A stretch of DNA of 64,000 bases from Heterobasidion occidentale (lineage: Eukaryota; Basidiomycota; Agaricomycetes; Russulales; Bondarzewiaceae). The notes beneath the pieces are model-generated. The model had not been told where the DNA came from, did not search any database, and saw only the letters and a program-made list of their open reading frames with translations. The position numbers and the translations under genes were made by a program. Below are positions 53,347 to 64,000 of the stretch, one piece after another; the first letter of the stretch is position 1, and every line of letters starts with the position of its first letter. The stretch is taken from the NCBI GenBank assembly GCA_039111635.1, contig JBCAQO010000003.1:3038001-3102000 (forward strand), read 5' to 3'.

Positions 53347-55211
53347 TTAATTTTTCGTTGCCTTGCAAGCTTTTTTGTGACCCCCACGTTTCCAGTCGCT
53401 GGAAAGGTAGAGTTTTTATTGGCAGAAAGGGCTCACTAATGCAACAATGACTCACTTCTTCTGGCATTTTTCATTGCAGTAGAAAACTTTGTTGCATCCG
53501 GAACACGTCTGGAGAACATGCGGCGACTTTTTGTTATGGACCTCACACTCCCTCCAGCTACAGAAAAGCGGGGAAGAGACTGTCGATGCAGATGCTGCCT
53601 GGCCAGACATTCCGCTCGTCGTCGATGATGATGCTGAGACGTTCCCCCAAAACGCACCCTCCTCTGCCTCGATGATGCCTACGCGGGCACCAAATTCCTC
53701 CCAGGCCTTGATCGCGTACGCGAGCGAGGTAGCACGGAGATCAATCAATGTTGGGTACCACACCCGGTGTAACGCGCTCATCAATATCGTGTACAAGCGT
53801 GAACCGCTGCCTGCGCGGCCCATATCTTGGACAGTGGATCCGTAAAGGCTAGTCAGTTATATCCAGCAGTCTGCAGAGACTGTGAGACGTCCCGCGGTAT
53901 ATTCTGTGGCGTGATCCACATACCTAGATCATCAGGTAAAAAACACTGCTTCGCTCCAAGCACCATCGCGTGAGCCATTAATCTCGTCAAGTCATACTCA
54001 TCGATCAGTGCGACCAGATCTTCAGTGTCGCAATACATGAAGGCCCACCTGTAATGAAATATTTTGTCAGGACATCGAAGCACAATACATCGTGTTGGCC
54101 TGCATGCTCACGATAACGGAATCGCGGCCCATCGCATGGTAATCCAAGCTACATCCTCGCCAACCCGTTTCTCCTGCCTTTCCAAGGCTGGAAACATCAG
54201 CTTGTAGGTATTCAGCTCCAAGAATAAGTGCTGTGCGGCCGGGTGAGATGCGAAGTGTGCCAAGACGTAAAAAACATTCGAGAGGTCGTTGCCGACGAAG
54301 GCATCGTTCTTGAGACCATGATGGAAGCGCTTGATGAATGGGCGCGGACCAAACGTGTCGACGACCGCTTCTTGCACTAGCCTGTTCCTATTCTCCTGGG
54401 ACGATGCTATTGTCAACACCATCAGACCGTTGATCGTGGTGTCCTCGAAATTCATATGTGGCATATATTGCCAAAGGTAGATCGCGACGTGCCCGAGCTT
54501 TGTTTCAGTGAGCCCAGGAACCCGATCTCTGACAGAAGAGCGAAGAGCGAAGCGTGAGTGCATCGATCGACCAAGGCGGCGCGCGGTGGGGCCCACCTCC
54601 GGTACATCATCATGATCCAGTGAAAGTTAAGATATCCAAATGCCTTCTGAAACGTCCTCGTGTCTTCCAGTTCCCCCTGAAGAAAGCTACGCCTGGCCCA
54701 TATGAAGTCCCACAACTCCCCCGTTTTGGCTATCAGCTCATCTGCGATCCTCGGGTTCCAGCGAGTGATGTCCACGTCGTCTACTGCCACCTGAACAAGC
54801 ATTCCATGGAGACCCCAGACGATACCTATCAAGTAACTATGTGGCTACCGTCGCAGGGTATGTCTGAGCATGATCGACTCGGAGGCTGAAACGATCGGAA
54901 CGTACCTCGATGGTAGTATGATAGATCTCATCGGTCATCAGTATCTCCACGTACAGATGGTGTAGTCCGGCTTCAAGCAAAGCACTCCACTGATTTGTGA
55001 TCGCGTTGTTTTGAATCACGTCGTTCTGGATCACGGTCATCAGCTCGATAGCCAGCACTTCACGCTGAGGCGATTTTTGCTCGTGAAGAGATCGCAGAAG
55101 AGCAGGGACCTCTGCTGGCCTCGCCTTGATCATTTCGTTGTAAGTGCCTCCAGTAAGTTCGCTCCGCACATGCCCTTGGAGGGGCTCTTCAAGGAGCTCG
55201 TGAGTTGACAT
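53347..55211 (-). CDS. MYND-type zinc-finger protein
   Basis: ATG 55211 (MSTHELLEEPLQGH); exon 1 is 55211-54906 with donor GTACGT. Further exons give a helical repeat-like body (YLWQYMPHMNFEDTTING, SNVFYVLAHFASHPAAQHLF). The C-terminal zinc finger reads CSWREC...CSGCNKVFYCNEKCQK, is split by an intron (GTGAGT...CAG, about 53397-53455), and ends DWKRGGHKKAC before stop 53347-53349. That is the full MYND Cys/His pattern, a protein-interaction finger. Fungal genomes of this type carry many such genes of unknown role. One splice junction near 53850-53935 could not be placed in phase, so a frameshift there is possible. Confidence 0.8.
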
Positions 55212-55594
55212 TGTTCAGATATTTCTCAGTGCAGGGGCGAGAGGATGACAAGTCACATCGTGGGCGAAGCACACGAAGCCTGATAAATGATGTCGTACAT
55301 TTCAGCCTCCCCTAAACCTTCTCGATAAGTGTCATACGGTACACTCTACCCTTCCTGAACCTTCATCGGGATTCGATATGCGATTTCGAGGTCACCAGCC
55401 AACAGCATCTCGATCTTCTAAACGCGCTGAGCGATCACGTGCAGATACCCCGTTTGCACACCTAAGTCTCTCGCGTTCATCTTGCGTCTAAGATATATCT
55501 AAAATACAACTGTTAGAGTATATGTGAGTTGGCTACAAGGGTATAGAAATATTACAGAAAAAGGGTAGTGTATATGTGGCAGGATAGCAGATGT
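55212..55594. other. Intergenic between MYND gene start and laccase end
   Basis: AT-richer spacer without a gene; it holds the promoter of the MYND gene and the 3' flank of the laccase. Confidence 0.4.
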
Positions 55595-58119
55595 TCATGG
55601 ATGGACTATGGCCTTCGGCCGCGCGTCAACGCGCCAATTGGACTCGTCACTCGTTGTGTTATAGTATATCGGACACAGCTCTTTCCACGCATCTGTACCA
55701 AAAGTTTGTGAGTATGTATCTTCATTGCTGCGAGGTGGACGGTCAGCGCACCGGGAGACGGATCCACTGCAGGAACATTTTCCACATCTTCTGCGAATAC
55801 AGCGGCAAACCCGCTGTTGGATAAGAGGTGTGAAGAGATCCATGAGATAGCCTAGTGACGCAAGCGAGGGTATGATTGCTCACGCGTTGAGGTGCCAGTC
55901 TATGTGGCTTTGTGAAGAAATAGAGTCAGCGGGCCGTATCGTACAAGAATGTTGATCTCACCAGTGGAAAAACCAAGGCCCAGGATTATCTGTGAAGAAC
56001 CGGATCGTCACAAAGTCGTCCTTTTCTCCGATGTTGACCACATCCCGCCTGACGGGGTTTTCAAAGTTATACGAGCTGTTTTTAGCGCTACGGACGACAG
56101 AGAAGGAGTGCTGCATCGCACGATCTATTCAACGATTGTGGATTAGCCTTAATGAAGTAGGGACTCACGCCGTGCAGGTGAACGGGGTGCTGTGGCTCGA
56201 TCAGTACGCAATCTTGGAAAAGACGTGTAAAAGACACATACTCCACCACCAATAACGCCGCCTGGAATGACGAGCTCCACGCTTTTGTTCGCTTCCAGCG
56301 GGATGATGTTTTTGTGAGGGATCAAGTCCTGCGTGCGGTGCGCCCCGCTCAAGATCTGGAGCAAGACGGGAACATCGGGAGGTTGGAACGGCGCGCCGTT
56401 GACAAGGAAGAGGCCTTTTTCCTTCTCCTAGGCGAGCACAAGACATTTCTGTGTGAAGATGGTGAGGAGATAAGTAAAAGGGCTTACGAAGGTCACATTC
56501 AGGGTGTAGTTGATGTCGGCGCCGCCTGGTACTGGTAGTCCGGGCTAAACGAATATGCGTGAGACGATAAGGCAGCGCAAATAGTTGACGTACTGCATGA
56601 GGGCGATCGCGGGCCTGGTCACAGAGTCATTGAATATCGAGCATTTGGTCGCACAACATACGCACATGTAGATCAGTCTCCCTCATAGGGCGTTTGCTCT
56701 CAACGTAAGGTGTCGTAGGGTCCTCGATTAGAGCGCCCTTGTAACGTAGTATGGCAGAGTTCCGGCCGTTGTCGAAGCCCGGGCGTATGGTGTTGGGCTG
56801 CGCGCGGATCCCTGAAAATTGGAGAGCATATTCAGCACAAGAGAGGCGCCCTAAGATACAGCAGAGCCTACAGTAGTTGTCTATCTTCCTGTTTGCCTTG
56901 ACCTAGTTTTTGGAGACTTGAGAATCGGATGTAGATGCAAGCAGGTGATGACATACGACGACAGAATATCGCTGGCCTAATCAAAACCTATTGGTCAATG
57001 ATAAATACAGGGGATAAGATTTTGTGTATCCTTACCGGCAAATATCGCAAGCGAATCTACTGTTAGCGGCACAGTCGGATTACCATCGGCCTCAATGATT
57101 GTCATATCATGTCGATCGATGGAGAAAACCCAAGTCGGGTCGCACGAGATGGAAATTAAACGAAAGCGATATCTGAAATATTTTCAGGCAGTTGGCAAAG
57201 AGCTTCATAGTGTATGGCACTGACGTCTTTCCACGTTCCACCCCAACAACTGCCAGAGGTGTTTCTTGGTCGTCGTTATATCGGCCTAATCCGTTGATTA
57301 GAGTCGATGTGGGTGATCTGCGTGTAAATGATGGGTCCGGAGCGATAAACTCATATGACTAGGGAGTAGGAACCCACGGGATAGGCGGAGCGTCGTGGGC
57401 GAGGTAGTGGTACCAATCAGCCAATGTGATGATGGTGTTTTCTTTTTGTGAATAGGGCTCGTCGTCAGTATAAAGTCCGATCATGAGTCACGCGAGGCAC
57501 ATACCGTCATCCACATCATACATATGACGGTATGGGTCGAGAGGATCATATATGACCAGAGCGCCTCTCAATCCGTCGCAATACTGATCCCTGACGTGCG
57601 AATGGTACCAGTATGTCCCCGTCTGCTCGCGCGCATTGAACCTATACTGAAAGCTGTGCGCCGGAGTTACGGGGCACTGTGTAACGAAGGCGGGTCCGTC
57701 CGCCCAGGGAGTAGTGCGCTGGTCGATTCCGTGCCAATGCTGCCCCGCATACACGTCTACCTCAGTCGCATCATACCGAATCTGACCATGAGACTCACGA
57801 TGGAAGTGACGGTATCCATTCTGCGATCCGTCAGGTCGTCAAACACGTTGAGTTCGAATGTTTCGCCCTTCATCGCTCGGATGACAGGGCCTGGAAATAT
57901 ACCGCCTGCTAGCACTGCACTGATGAACAGAATCGGCTTCAACAGGGAATGATTTTGAGTATGTTGAAGAGGAATCACGCACGGGCGATCGAATCCATCT
58001 GGCGCGATGTTCTTGTTCACAATGTGAAGGTCTGCAATAGGCCCAATAGCGGCACGGACGCTGTGTGGGAGCGTGCGCAAGGTAGCTATGATGATAGGAA
58101 TGTAGTGAGGTCGTAGCAT
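55595..58119 (-). CDS. Laccase (multicopper oxidase), intron-rich
   Basis: ATG 58119 leads into a hydrophobic secretion-signal-like start and [20 protein letters not shown]. Exons then read through all four copper signatures: [44 protein letters not shown]; and [19 protein letters not shown] (the Cys ligand of type-1 copper is rebuilt across an intron at about 55918-55975). [12 protein letters not shown] and [16 protein letters not shown] lie between. The end is [17 protein letters not shown] and a stop at 55595. No internal stop was seen once about 11 short introns are removed. Laccases oxidise phenols and reduce O2 to water outside the cell. The L1 segment and HPVHLHG differ from the usual HWHGFFQ and HPFHLHG. 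Its divergent neighbour is a broken paralogue. Confidence 0.85.
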
Positions 58120-58774
58120 GGTGATGAAGGAAAAGAGGAATGTTGACGAACCTCGAACATTTCATGTGTCCAGCGCAAACGTCAAGTTGCAACTGCTCTC
58201 GAAATGCGGGCGTGAACCAAGATGTGGTGGCCGAAAGAGGCAGTTCAGTTGCCATATATGGATGTCGGAGTGTGGGAGAGGATGCGCCCCTTGCACTCGA
58301 ACATCTTGTTCGCGTTCCAACTCGTCCATAACCATCTGCCACAGTCTCTTTGCTTCCAATGTCGCTTGGCATCGCTGAACTCACAGAGTCAGATGTACAA
58401 ACTGATCATCAATCTCTTTCTTTTCCAATATCCTCCACGGATGGTATTCGCGCTTCATCGTATTTCCTCTACCTTGCTTTATGAAGCGCATCGTCAAATC
58501 AAGAAGCTTTCTCTCATTCTCGCGATCATTAGAAACACATCGTGCCGGAGAGACGTCTCGTCGAGGGGAATTGTTGCCCGCTGCAGGTTCAGCAGAGATC
58601 TATAAGTGCGAGTTGTCGTGTTCTCGTTCGAACAATCCATAGTTCTGAGGGTCCTTTCGTAAAACTTGTGACCATTTTATCACCGGCAAAGTACGTCAAG
58701 CATCTATCCAGCATGTAGAGACCGACTCTCGACAGCTTCCCCTTGCCGGGTTCGGCCCAAAGGTGACAGGGTAC
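58120..58774. other. Divergent intergenic region of the laccase pair
   Basis: About 650 bp between the laccase start and the first recognisable exon of the plus-strand laccase. The missing 5' exon of that gene (signal peptide, about 60 residues) was looked for here and not found. Confidence 0.5.
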
Positions 58775-60993
58775 ACCGGGATGGAGACGGCTACCTCGAT
58801 TGTCAGTGCACTTTTGTTGAATGAGTAAACTCCTTTCTTATGTCTTTTCCCGTGTTGAGTAGCACTGGCACGGTCTATCTCAACATGGAACTAACTGGGC
58901 CGATGGCGTTTCCTTCGTTACCCAGTGTCCTATCATCCCTGGAAACTCATTTGTGTACAACTTTGATTCGCAGGGACAGGCTGGCACCTGGTGGTACCAT
59001 TCTCACTTGTCCGCCCAATATTGTGACGGCCTGAGGGGGCCTCTTGTCATCTACGACCCTAACGACCCTCACGCCGACCTCTACGATGTGGACGATGGTT
59101 TGCCTTTATTTCTGCTTCGATGGCGTTGCACTTAGTTGTTTTATGGCACATTAGACACCACTGTCATCACATTAGGGGACTAGTACCACTACCTGTCTAA
59201 GGACGCTCCTCCAGCCCCGTATGTGCTCTCGCTTGGGACGGTTATTTCATGCCCTAAAATATATCTGAATCTGAATCAGGGAGGCGAGTTCGATTTTGAT
59301 CAACGGTCTCGGTCGTTATAGAACGGGGCCAACTGGCGCCGATGCACCGTTGGCTGTGGTGGGAGTGGAGCAAGGGAAACGGTCAGCAGAAACGCATCCA
59401 CTTCGCTGACCGAGTACTCATTCAGTACGGCAGCTATCGCTTCCGACTTGTATCCATTTCTTGCGATGTCGGGGTCGACTTTTCGATCGACCAGCACAAG
59501 ATGACTATCATCGAAGCGGATGGCAGCAACACTGAGCCATTAGATGTGGATTCCATTACAATCCTCACAGGTATGCATGAATCATTTTCTCGTAGAGCTC
59601 TCTCATCTCTGTTCTCTTAGGACAACGCTACTCTGTCGTGGTAAGCTTAAGTTGTTCGACTACCGCGCAAGGAATTTAGCTGATATAACCATGCAAACAT
59701 CCTTAGGTCGCCGCAAATCAGCCTGTTGACAATCACTGTGATCCATCTCTTGGAATCTCGTCCATGAATGTGCCTGAATTGAGAGGGGTCAGGGATCCGT
59801 GCGCAGCCCGCGTCTACTGCTATCCAAGGCTTTGACGGTGGTCGGAATTCGGCCATCCTTCGGTACCGTGGTGCCCCTAGCACGGATCCAAATACGACGT
59901 TTGTGGATGCCACTTCGCCTATGGTTGAGACCTACCTCCACGTATGTCTCTCCCGATTCAGCTTAGAAAGGTCTGACCATCTCGCCTTCCAGGCGCTCGA
60001 GAATCCCTCTGCTGTATGTATTGAGCTTGGTGATGCCGAGTAGTCACAACTGATCTCACGTGGTCAAGCCCGGACAACATGTTCCAGGAGGAGCAGATAT
60101 CAACTACACGTTGGATGTGTCATTTGTATGTTCAAAATCCGCTGGCACTCGTTCTGGAAGGTCACTGATGAGTCACGAACCTCTCGTAGAGCGGTGGCTC
60201 TTTCACGGTGAATGGGACGAGCTTCGAGTCTCCTTCTGTTCCAGTCCTTCTTCAGATCATGAGTGGCGCGAAGAAGCCTTCAGATCTTCTTCCTAAAGGT
60301 AGCATCTATGGTCTTGAGCCTAACAAGTCTGTGGAACTCGTTATCCCTGGAGGTGTTATCGGTGGTCCGGTGAGTCCAATTCCTTCTACTTGCTGCACAC
60401 CATCTCATGATACCTTCAGCATCCCGTCCATCTCCACGGCGTAAGTCCCTTGTGCCTTGTACGGCTATAAATAACACTCATTCTGAGCTGCAGCATTCGT
60501 TCTCGGTCGTGCGTAGTGCCGGCAGCGAGACTTATAACTGGGATAACCCCGTCCGCCGTGATGTCGTTAGCATCGGCACAAAGGACACTGACCGCACCAC
60601 AATCCGATTCTTCACTGACAACACCGGCCCGTGGTTCCTTCACTGGTGAGTTTGCCCCCACATAATTTCAACAAGATGCCGCGGCTGAACGTGCACTGCA
60701 GCCACATCGACTGGCATCTCACTGCGTAAGGATCCATCTGTCGTTTGCAATATATCTCGTCTCACAGTCCACAGTGGTTTTGCGGTCGTCTTTGCTGAGG
60801 ATGGGGCGGACACAGCCAGCATCAGCCCAACCCCCGGTGCGTTTACTTCAACCAAGGATTTCTTTCGATCATGCAAAGATTATTGCTCGCTCATGTCGTG
60901 ACAGAGTCATGGAATGACCTCTGCCCTGCTTACAATGCCGCGGAAAACAAGACCAAGACAAACACGACTCCGAAGAAGCTTACGCTCTCTTGA
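58775..60993 (+). pseudogene. Laccase pseudogene, 5'-truncated with nonsense codon
   Basis: The first recognisable exon is METATSI before [15 protein letters not shown]; the signal peptide and N-terminus are absent. [19 protein letters not shown] is intact. Then VITLGD is followed by TAG (59181-59183) where Trp of the ADWYH block is expected. Later exons keep [38 protein letters not shown], and CHIDWHLTAGFAVVFAED, ending LTLS and TGA at 60993. The splice sites are still good, so decay is recent. It shares HPVHLHG with the minus-strand laccase, indicating a duplicated pair. Confidence 0.85.
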
Positions 60994-61534
60994 ACGTCGC
61001 TGGTCGACGATGCAGTGCTGAGGGGACATCAAACAGAAATACTATCGCGAGTGGATTAATAAGTATCTTGTTATCTTATTTCCTATATATATTCAGAGAT
61101 TTCCAGCAGTCGTCTTCAAATAGATCTCATCAAACCGCAGATGCTCAAACTCCGAAGAAGTAGATTTGAGTCGTCCCTGGTCGTGATGCGTGGAGGCCAA
61201 CCTGTCCGCGGTCCTGGGAGCGCGAGTTATACGTATCTCGGACTATATCGTTCCTCGCGACGTGGATTATGCTTTAGTATTTGAGTTCGTTTCTCCTTTT
61301 GGAATAACTGTGGAGTGGATGACCTGCATCAAAACCCAATGGCAACGTGGCCACGCCGTCCGGCCAGTCACACCATCCCTTTGATCTCGATTCAAGTCGC
61401 TCCGGAGCGGTGAATTGGGAAGCCGATGCGATATATTCCAGTCAATTCCAATCATACCCGATGTGTAAGAAGAAACGAGAGAGCGTTCGTTGCATCGTGA
61501 TGTAGATTGTATAGAACAATGTCCACGCCCCTCC
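60994..61534. other. Intergenic between 3' ends
   Basis: Convergent 3' ends of the laccase pseudogene and the P450 gene; no gene seen. Confidence 0.45.
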
Positions 61535-63764
61535 TCACGCTAACCTCCTCACACGCAGCGGCACCTTCGTCCCCTCCTCACCCTCGATTGCCGGCCGCGG
61601 CAAGATCGCCACCTTCGTCTTGATCTTCGTATCGGGCCCGTCACGGAGCTCGAACGCGAAATTCCTTACCAGCACAGACAGCACCGCCTAACACGCGCGA
61701 CAAAAGACAAGAGGACCCGTTCAGCACACGCGAATCTGCCGCCCCCCGCACGCTCGCACGTACCTTGAACTCAGCCAGCGCGAAGTTCTTCCCGATGCAC
61801 ATCCTAGGCCCATCGAAGAACGTGAGCAGATGGCGGTGCCCCGCCAGTTCGCGCGCGCGCGCCGCGGCGGGGTCGTCGCCGGCGAGCCACCGCTCGGGCC
61901 TGAACGTCTTGGCGTCCGGGCCCCAGACGTCTTCGGAGAGGTGGATGGCGCGGATAGGCACGGTGACGATCATCCCGTGCGCGATCGCGATGCGATCCGT
62001 CGTCGTGCCGTCCGCGGCGCGCGTGGGCGTGCTCAGGGGGACCACGTCGTCCTCCAGGGCCTGTCGCAGGGGCGGTCAGTCAGGCGCGGAAGGTGCGCAG
62101 GCAGCGTGTGAAAGGGTCGTACGACGCGGTTGACTTCCAGTACTGGTGGGTGGGTCCGCAGGGTCTCGTGGACGATGGCGTCAAGGTACGGCAGGCCGTT
62201 GGTCAACTGCTCCCATGTGGGATCGACTGTGCCGAATTGGGACAACTCATCGCGGAGCTTCGTCTGGATTTCTTGGTTCTTAGACAGCTCGATCAGCGCC
62301 CACTGAATCGATTAGCATTGTAGCTGGTTAGTGCTGTGCGCTGTGATACAGCAAGCGGAACCGCGCACGGTGAGGCTGACTGATGAAGAAATATGGTCAG
62401 AAGACGATCGACAAGTAAAGGGAAGGGAACGAGACTCACTGGAGGTTGTCTCGTATCCTGCCAAGATCATGACTTTCATCTGCAGGTCACGATATCGTAA
62501 CTTGCATTGCCGTGCAAGATACAAACAACTCACCTGCGCCATGATCTCGTCCTGAGTGATCACCTCCTTCTTCCCCTCCGCTTTTACTGTTCGTAGCATC
62601 GCTGAACACTGTTACCTTCCACAAAAAACAGAAGAGGGCCACGTACACAAGAGCCCTATGACCGACCTCTCCAGATCCTTCTCCCCCCCTGCCTTGCGCG
62701 AGCGCTCGAGCATGACGTCCGCAATCTCGCCCATACTCTGGTTGAGCTTGCGCACCATGCGTCTGCGGTACGTCGGGAGCTTCATGAGCCACGGCACCAC
62801 CGGGGCAAGCACGAACAGAATCCCCTGAAGCGTGGAAAACACGCCGTGGCCAAAGGCATCGAACACCGCCGCAACGGTCGGCTTCTCGCCCCGCAGCGTG
62901 CTGAAGTCGTGAGCAAAGCCGGCGAGGCCGATGCTGTCGAGCCTGCGCGCATCCGGTCAGGTCACGGAAAAGAAAAAGCATCGGCGGTGGCGCTTACGAG
63001 ACGTGGTTCATCCTATAGCATAGAAGCGTGAGATAGATCTAGATGAAGCGGCAGTCGAAAGGAGGTACCAGGTCTGAACCTCGATCACACTCTCGCCCGT
63101 CGTCCCCGCTTCTATGAGCCCGTCCCAAGCGGCCTTGACCTATTTCAGGACCCGGGGTCAACGGGTACCTCGATAGAAGAGACTGCCGGATTAACCTTGT
63201 ACCCAGCGTCGAAGAAGATCGGAGTCAACTGCCGGATGGTGACATTGCTGAACGCAGGAGTGAGGGTTTTGCGCTGGCGTTTGTGAGAGTCCCCATCGGC
63301 CCACAGGAGTCCCTTTCCGACCTATCATCGCAGTGGCGAACGTAGCACCGGACGCATTGAGAGAAAGTCACGTGCGCACTCACCAGATCCTGGATCGCGA
63401 GCTTCGACAGTTTGCTTTGGACGTACCCGTATGTGTCCCGCGCGCAGAAGTGTGTGATCGCTTTGGGATCCATGAGGATGATCCTGCGCGTGCCGAATGC
63501 GGCTGGCAACGCGTACACATAGCCGTGCGCGCGCGACCAGCTGTCATACATGGATGCAGAGTCGGACGCGGCTCGCAGGATGCGGCCAAAGCCGAAGAGC
63601 CAGCCCGGCGAAGGTGGGCCGGAAAGCTGCGTGGTGTGCGCGCGCCTGCGGAGGATCTTGAAAAGCTGCGAGAGCCCGACGATGGAGAGGAGAGAGAGGA
63701 TGAGATTGATAGGCGTGATGAGCGTGCCAAGGGAATCCGAAAGGGAGGGGCTTGGAGCGCTCAT
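61535..63764 (-). CDS. Cytochrome P450 monooxygenase
   Basis: ATG 63764 (MSAPSPSLSDSLGTLITP). A membrane anchor (PINLILSLLSIVGLSQLF) and proline-rich hinge (PPSPGWLFG) begin the protein. Later exons give DSIGLAGFAHDF, an I-helix with VMILAGYETTSS, the ExxR motif in IVHETLRTHPP, FRPERWL, and the heme loop FFDGPRMCIGKNFALAEFK with the Cys ligand. The last exon ends LRVRRLA and TGA at 61535. About 10 introns. The enzyme would sit in the ER membrane and use electrons from NADPH-P450 reductase to hydroxylate an unknown substrate. It appears intact. The family cannot be named from the sequence alone. A deleted copy lies at 7729-8450. Confidence 0.85.
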
Positions 63765-63817
63765 GCTTGACAGGATGAAGTGGGCAGATTTGGGCGACTT
63801 TGTCTGGTTCCATACAT

Positions 63818-63826
63818 GTTTATATA
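63818..63826 (-). promoter_or_regulatory. TATA-like box of the P450 gene
   Basis: TATATAAAC on the minus strand about 55-60 bp ahead of ATG 63764, a plausible core promoter distance. Confidence 0.45.
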
Positions 63827-64000
63827 TGTACGCAGTCTTCTGACGGCTATGCCCCGCACTGTTGTCGTCTGTGAGAACGTACGAGGGCCGGTTTGTCACA
63901 GAGGGTTACGAGATGGGGTACTGCGAGGCGGTGGGAAGCGGTGGGAAAGGATTAGCGCGCTTGGCAGAGAGGTCTATTGGTTCGGGTCAGTAATGAGACT
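63827..64000. other. Upstream flank of the P450 gene
   Basis: No coding feature recognised up to the window edge. Confidence 0.4.

Overview
This window looks like a gene-poor, transposon-rich piece of a basidiomycete (Agaricomycete, wood-decay type) nuclear genome. The evidence is genes split by many short (about 50-70 bp) GT-AG introns, a pair of laccase genes, a membrane-anchored cytochrome P450, lineage-type F-box and MYND proteins, Ty3/Gypsy chromoviruses with C-terminal chromodomains, and a DIRS/Ngaro-type retroelement that uses a tyrosine recombinase. No bacterial operon features are present. Many of the longest open frames use GTG or TTG as their first codon, so starts were re-read for ATG.

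Left flank (1-13.3 kb): a SAMHD1-like HD-domain dNTP hydrolase gene on the minus strand (912-3626); a 2.2 kb repeat R (5170-7380); a cytochrome P450 pseudogene with its middle deleted (7729-8450); long stretches with no recognisable gene; and an F-box gene (11226-12588) that stops early compared with its paralogue on the right.

Central retroelement block (13.3-44.1 kb, all on the minus strand): a DIRS/Ngaro-like element (13307-18300) cut at its 5' end by an LTR; Ty3 element A (LTRs 18301-19133 and 38537-39368); Ty3 element B (22876-33544) inserted inside the integrase gene of A with a 5-bp target duplication CCTCC; and element C (39369-44062), a decayed relative of B that lost its 3' half at the border with A. 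Elements A and B are unusually large for chromoviruses (about 10.4 and 10.7 kb). Both carry extra coding sequence beyond integrase. A also has a long open frame ahead of gag, and B has a non-coding region holding about 15 copies of a roughly 21-bp motif. Element A has no matching target duplication: one side is DIRS DNA and the other is element C, which points to recombination between two copies. Element C sits in an exon of an unidentified host gene (44063-44933).

Right flank (44.9-64 kb): the full-length F-box paralogue (45363-47222) with duplicated flanks; an uncertain ORF; a PPR-like fragment (49471-50052); the second copy of repeat R (50548-52725); a MYND zinc-finger gene (53347-55211); a laccase gene (55595-58119) divergent from a broken laccase (58775-60993); and an apparently complete P450 gene (61535-63764), the intact relative of the left-flank P450 fragment. 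The two flanks therefore share three homologous pieces (F-box, R, P450) around the transposon nest.

The most unusual content is the accessory coding and repeat content of the two Ty3 elements. Several frame breaks there fall in short homopolymers, so read support should be examined before these are accepted as mutations.
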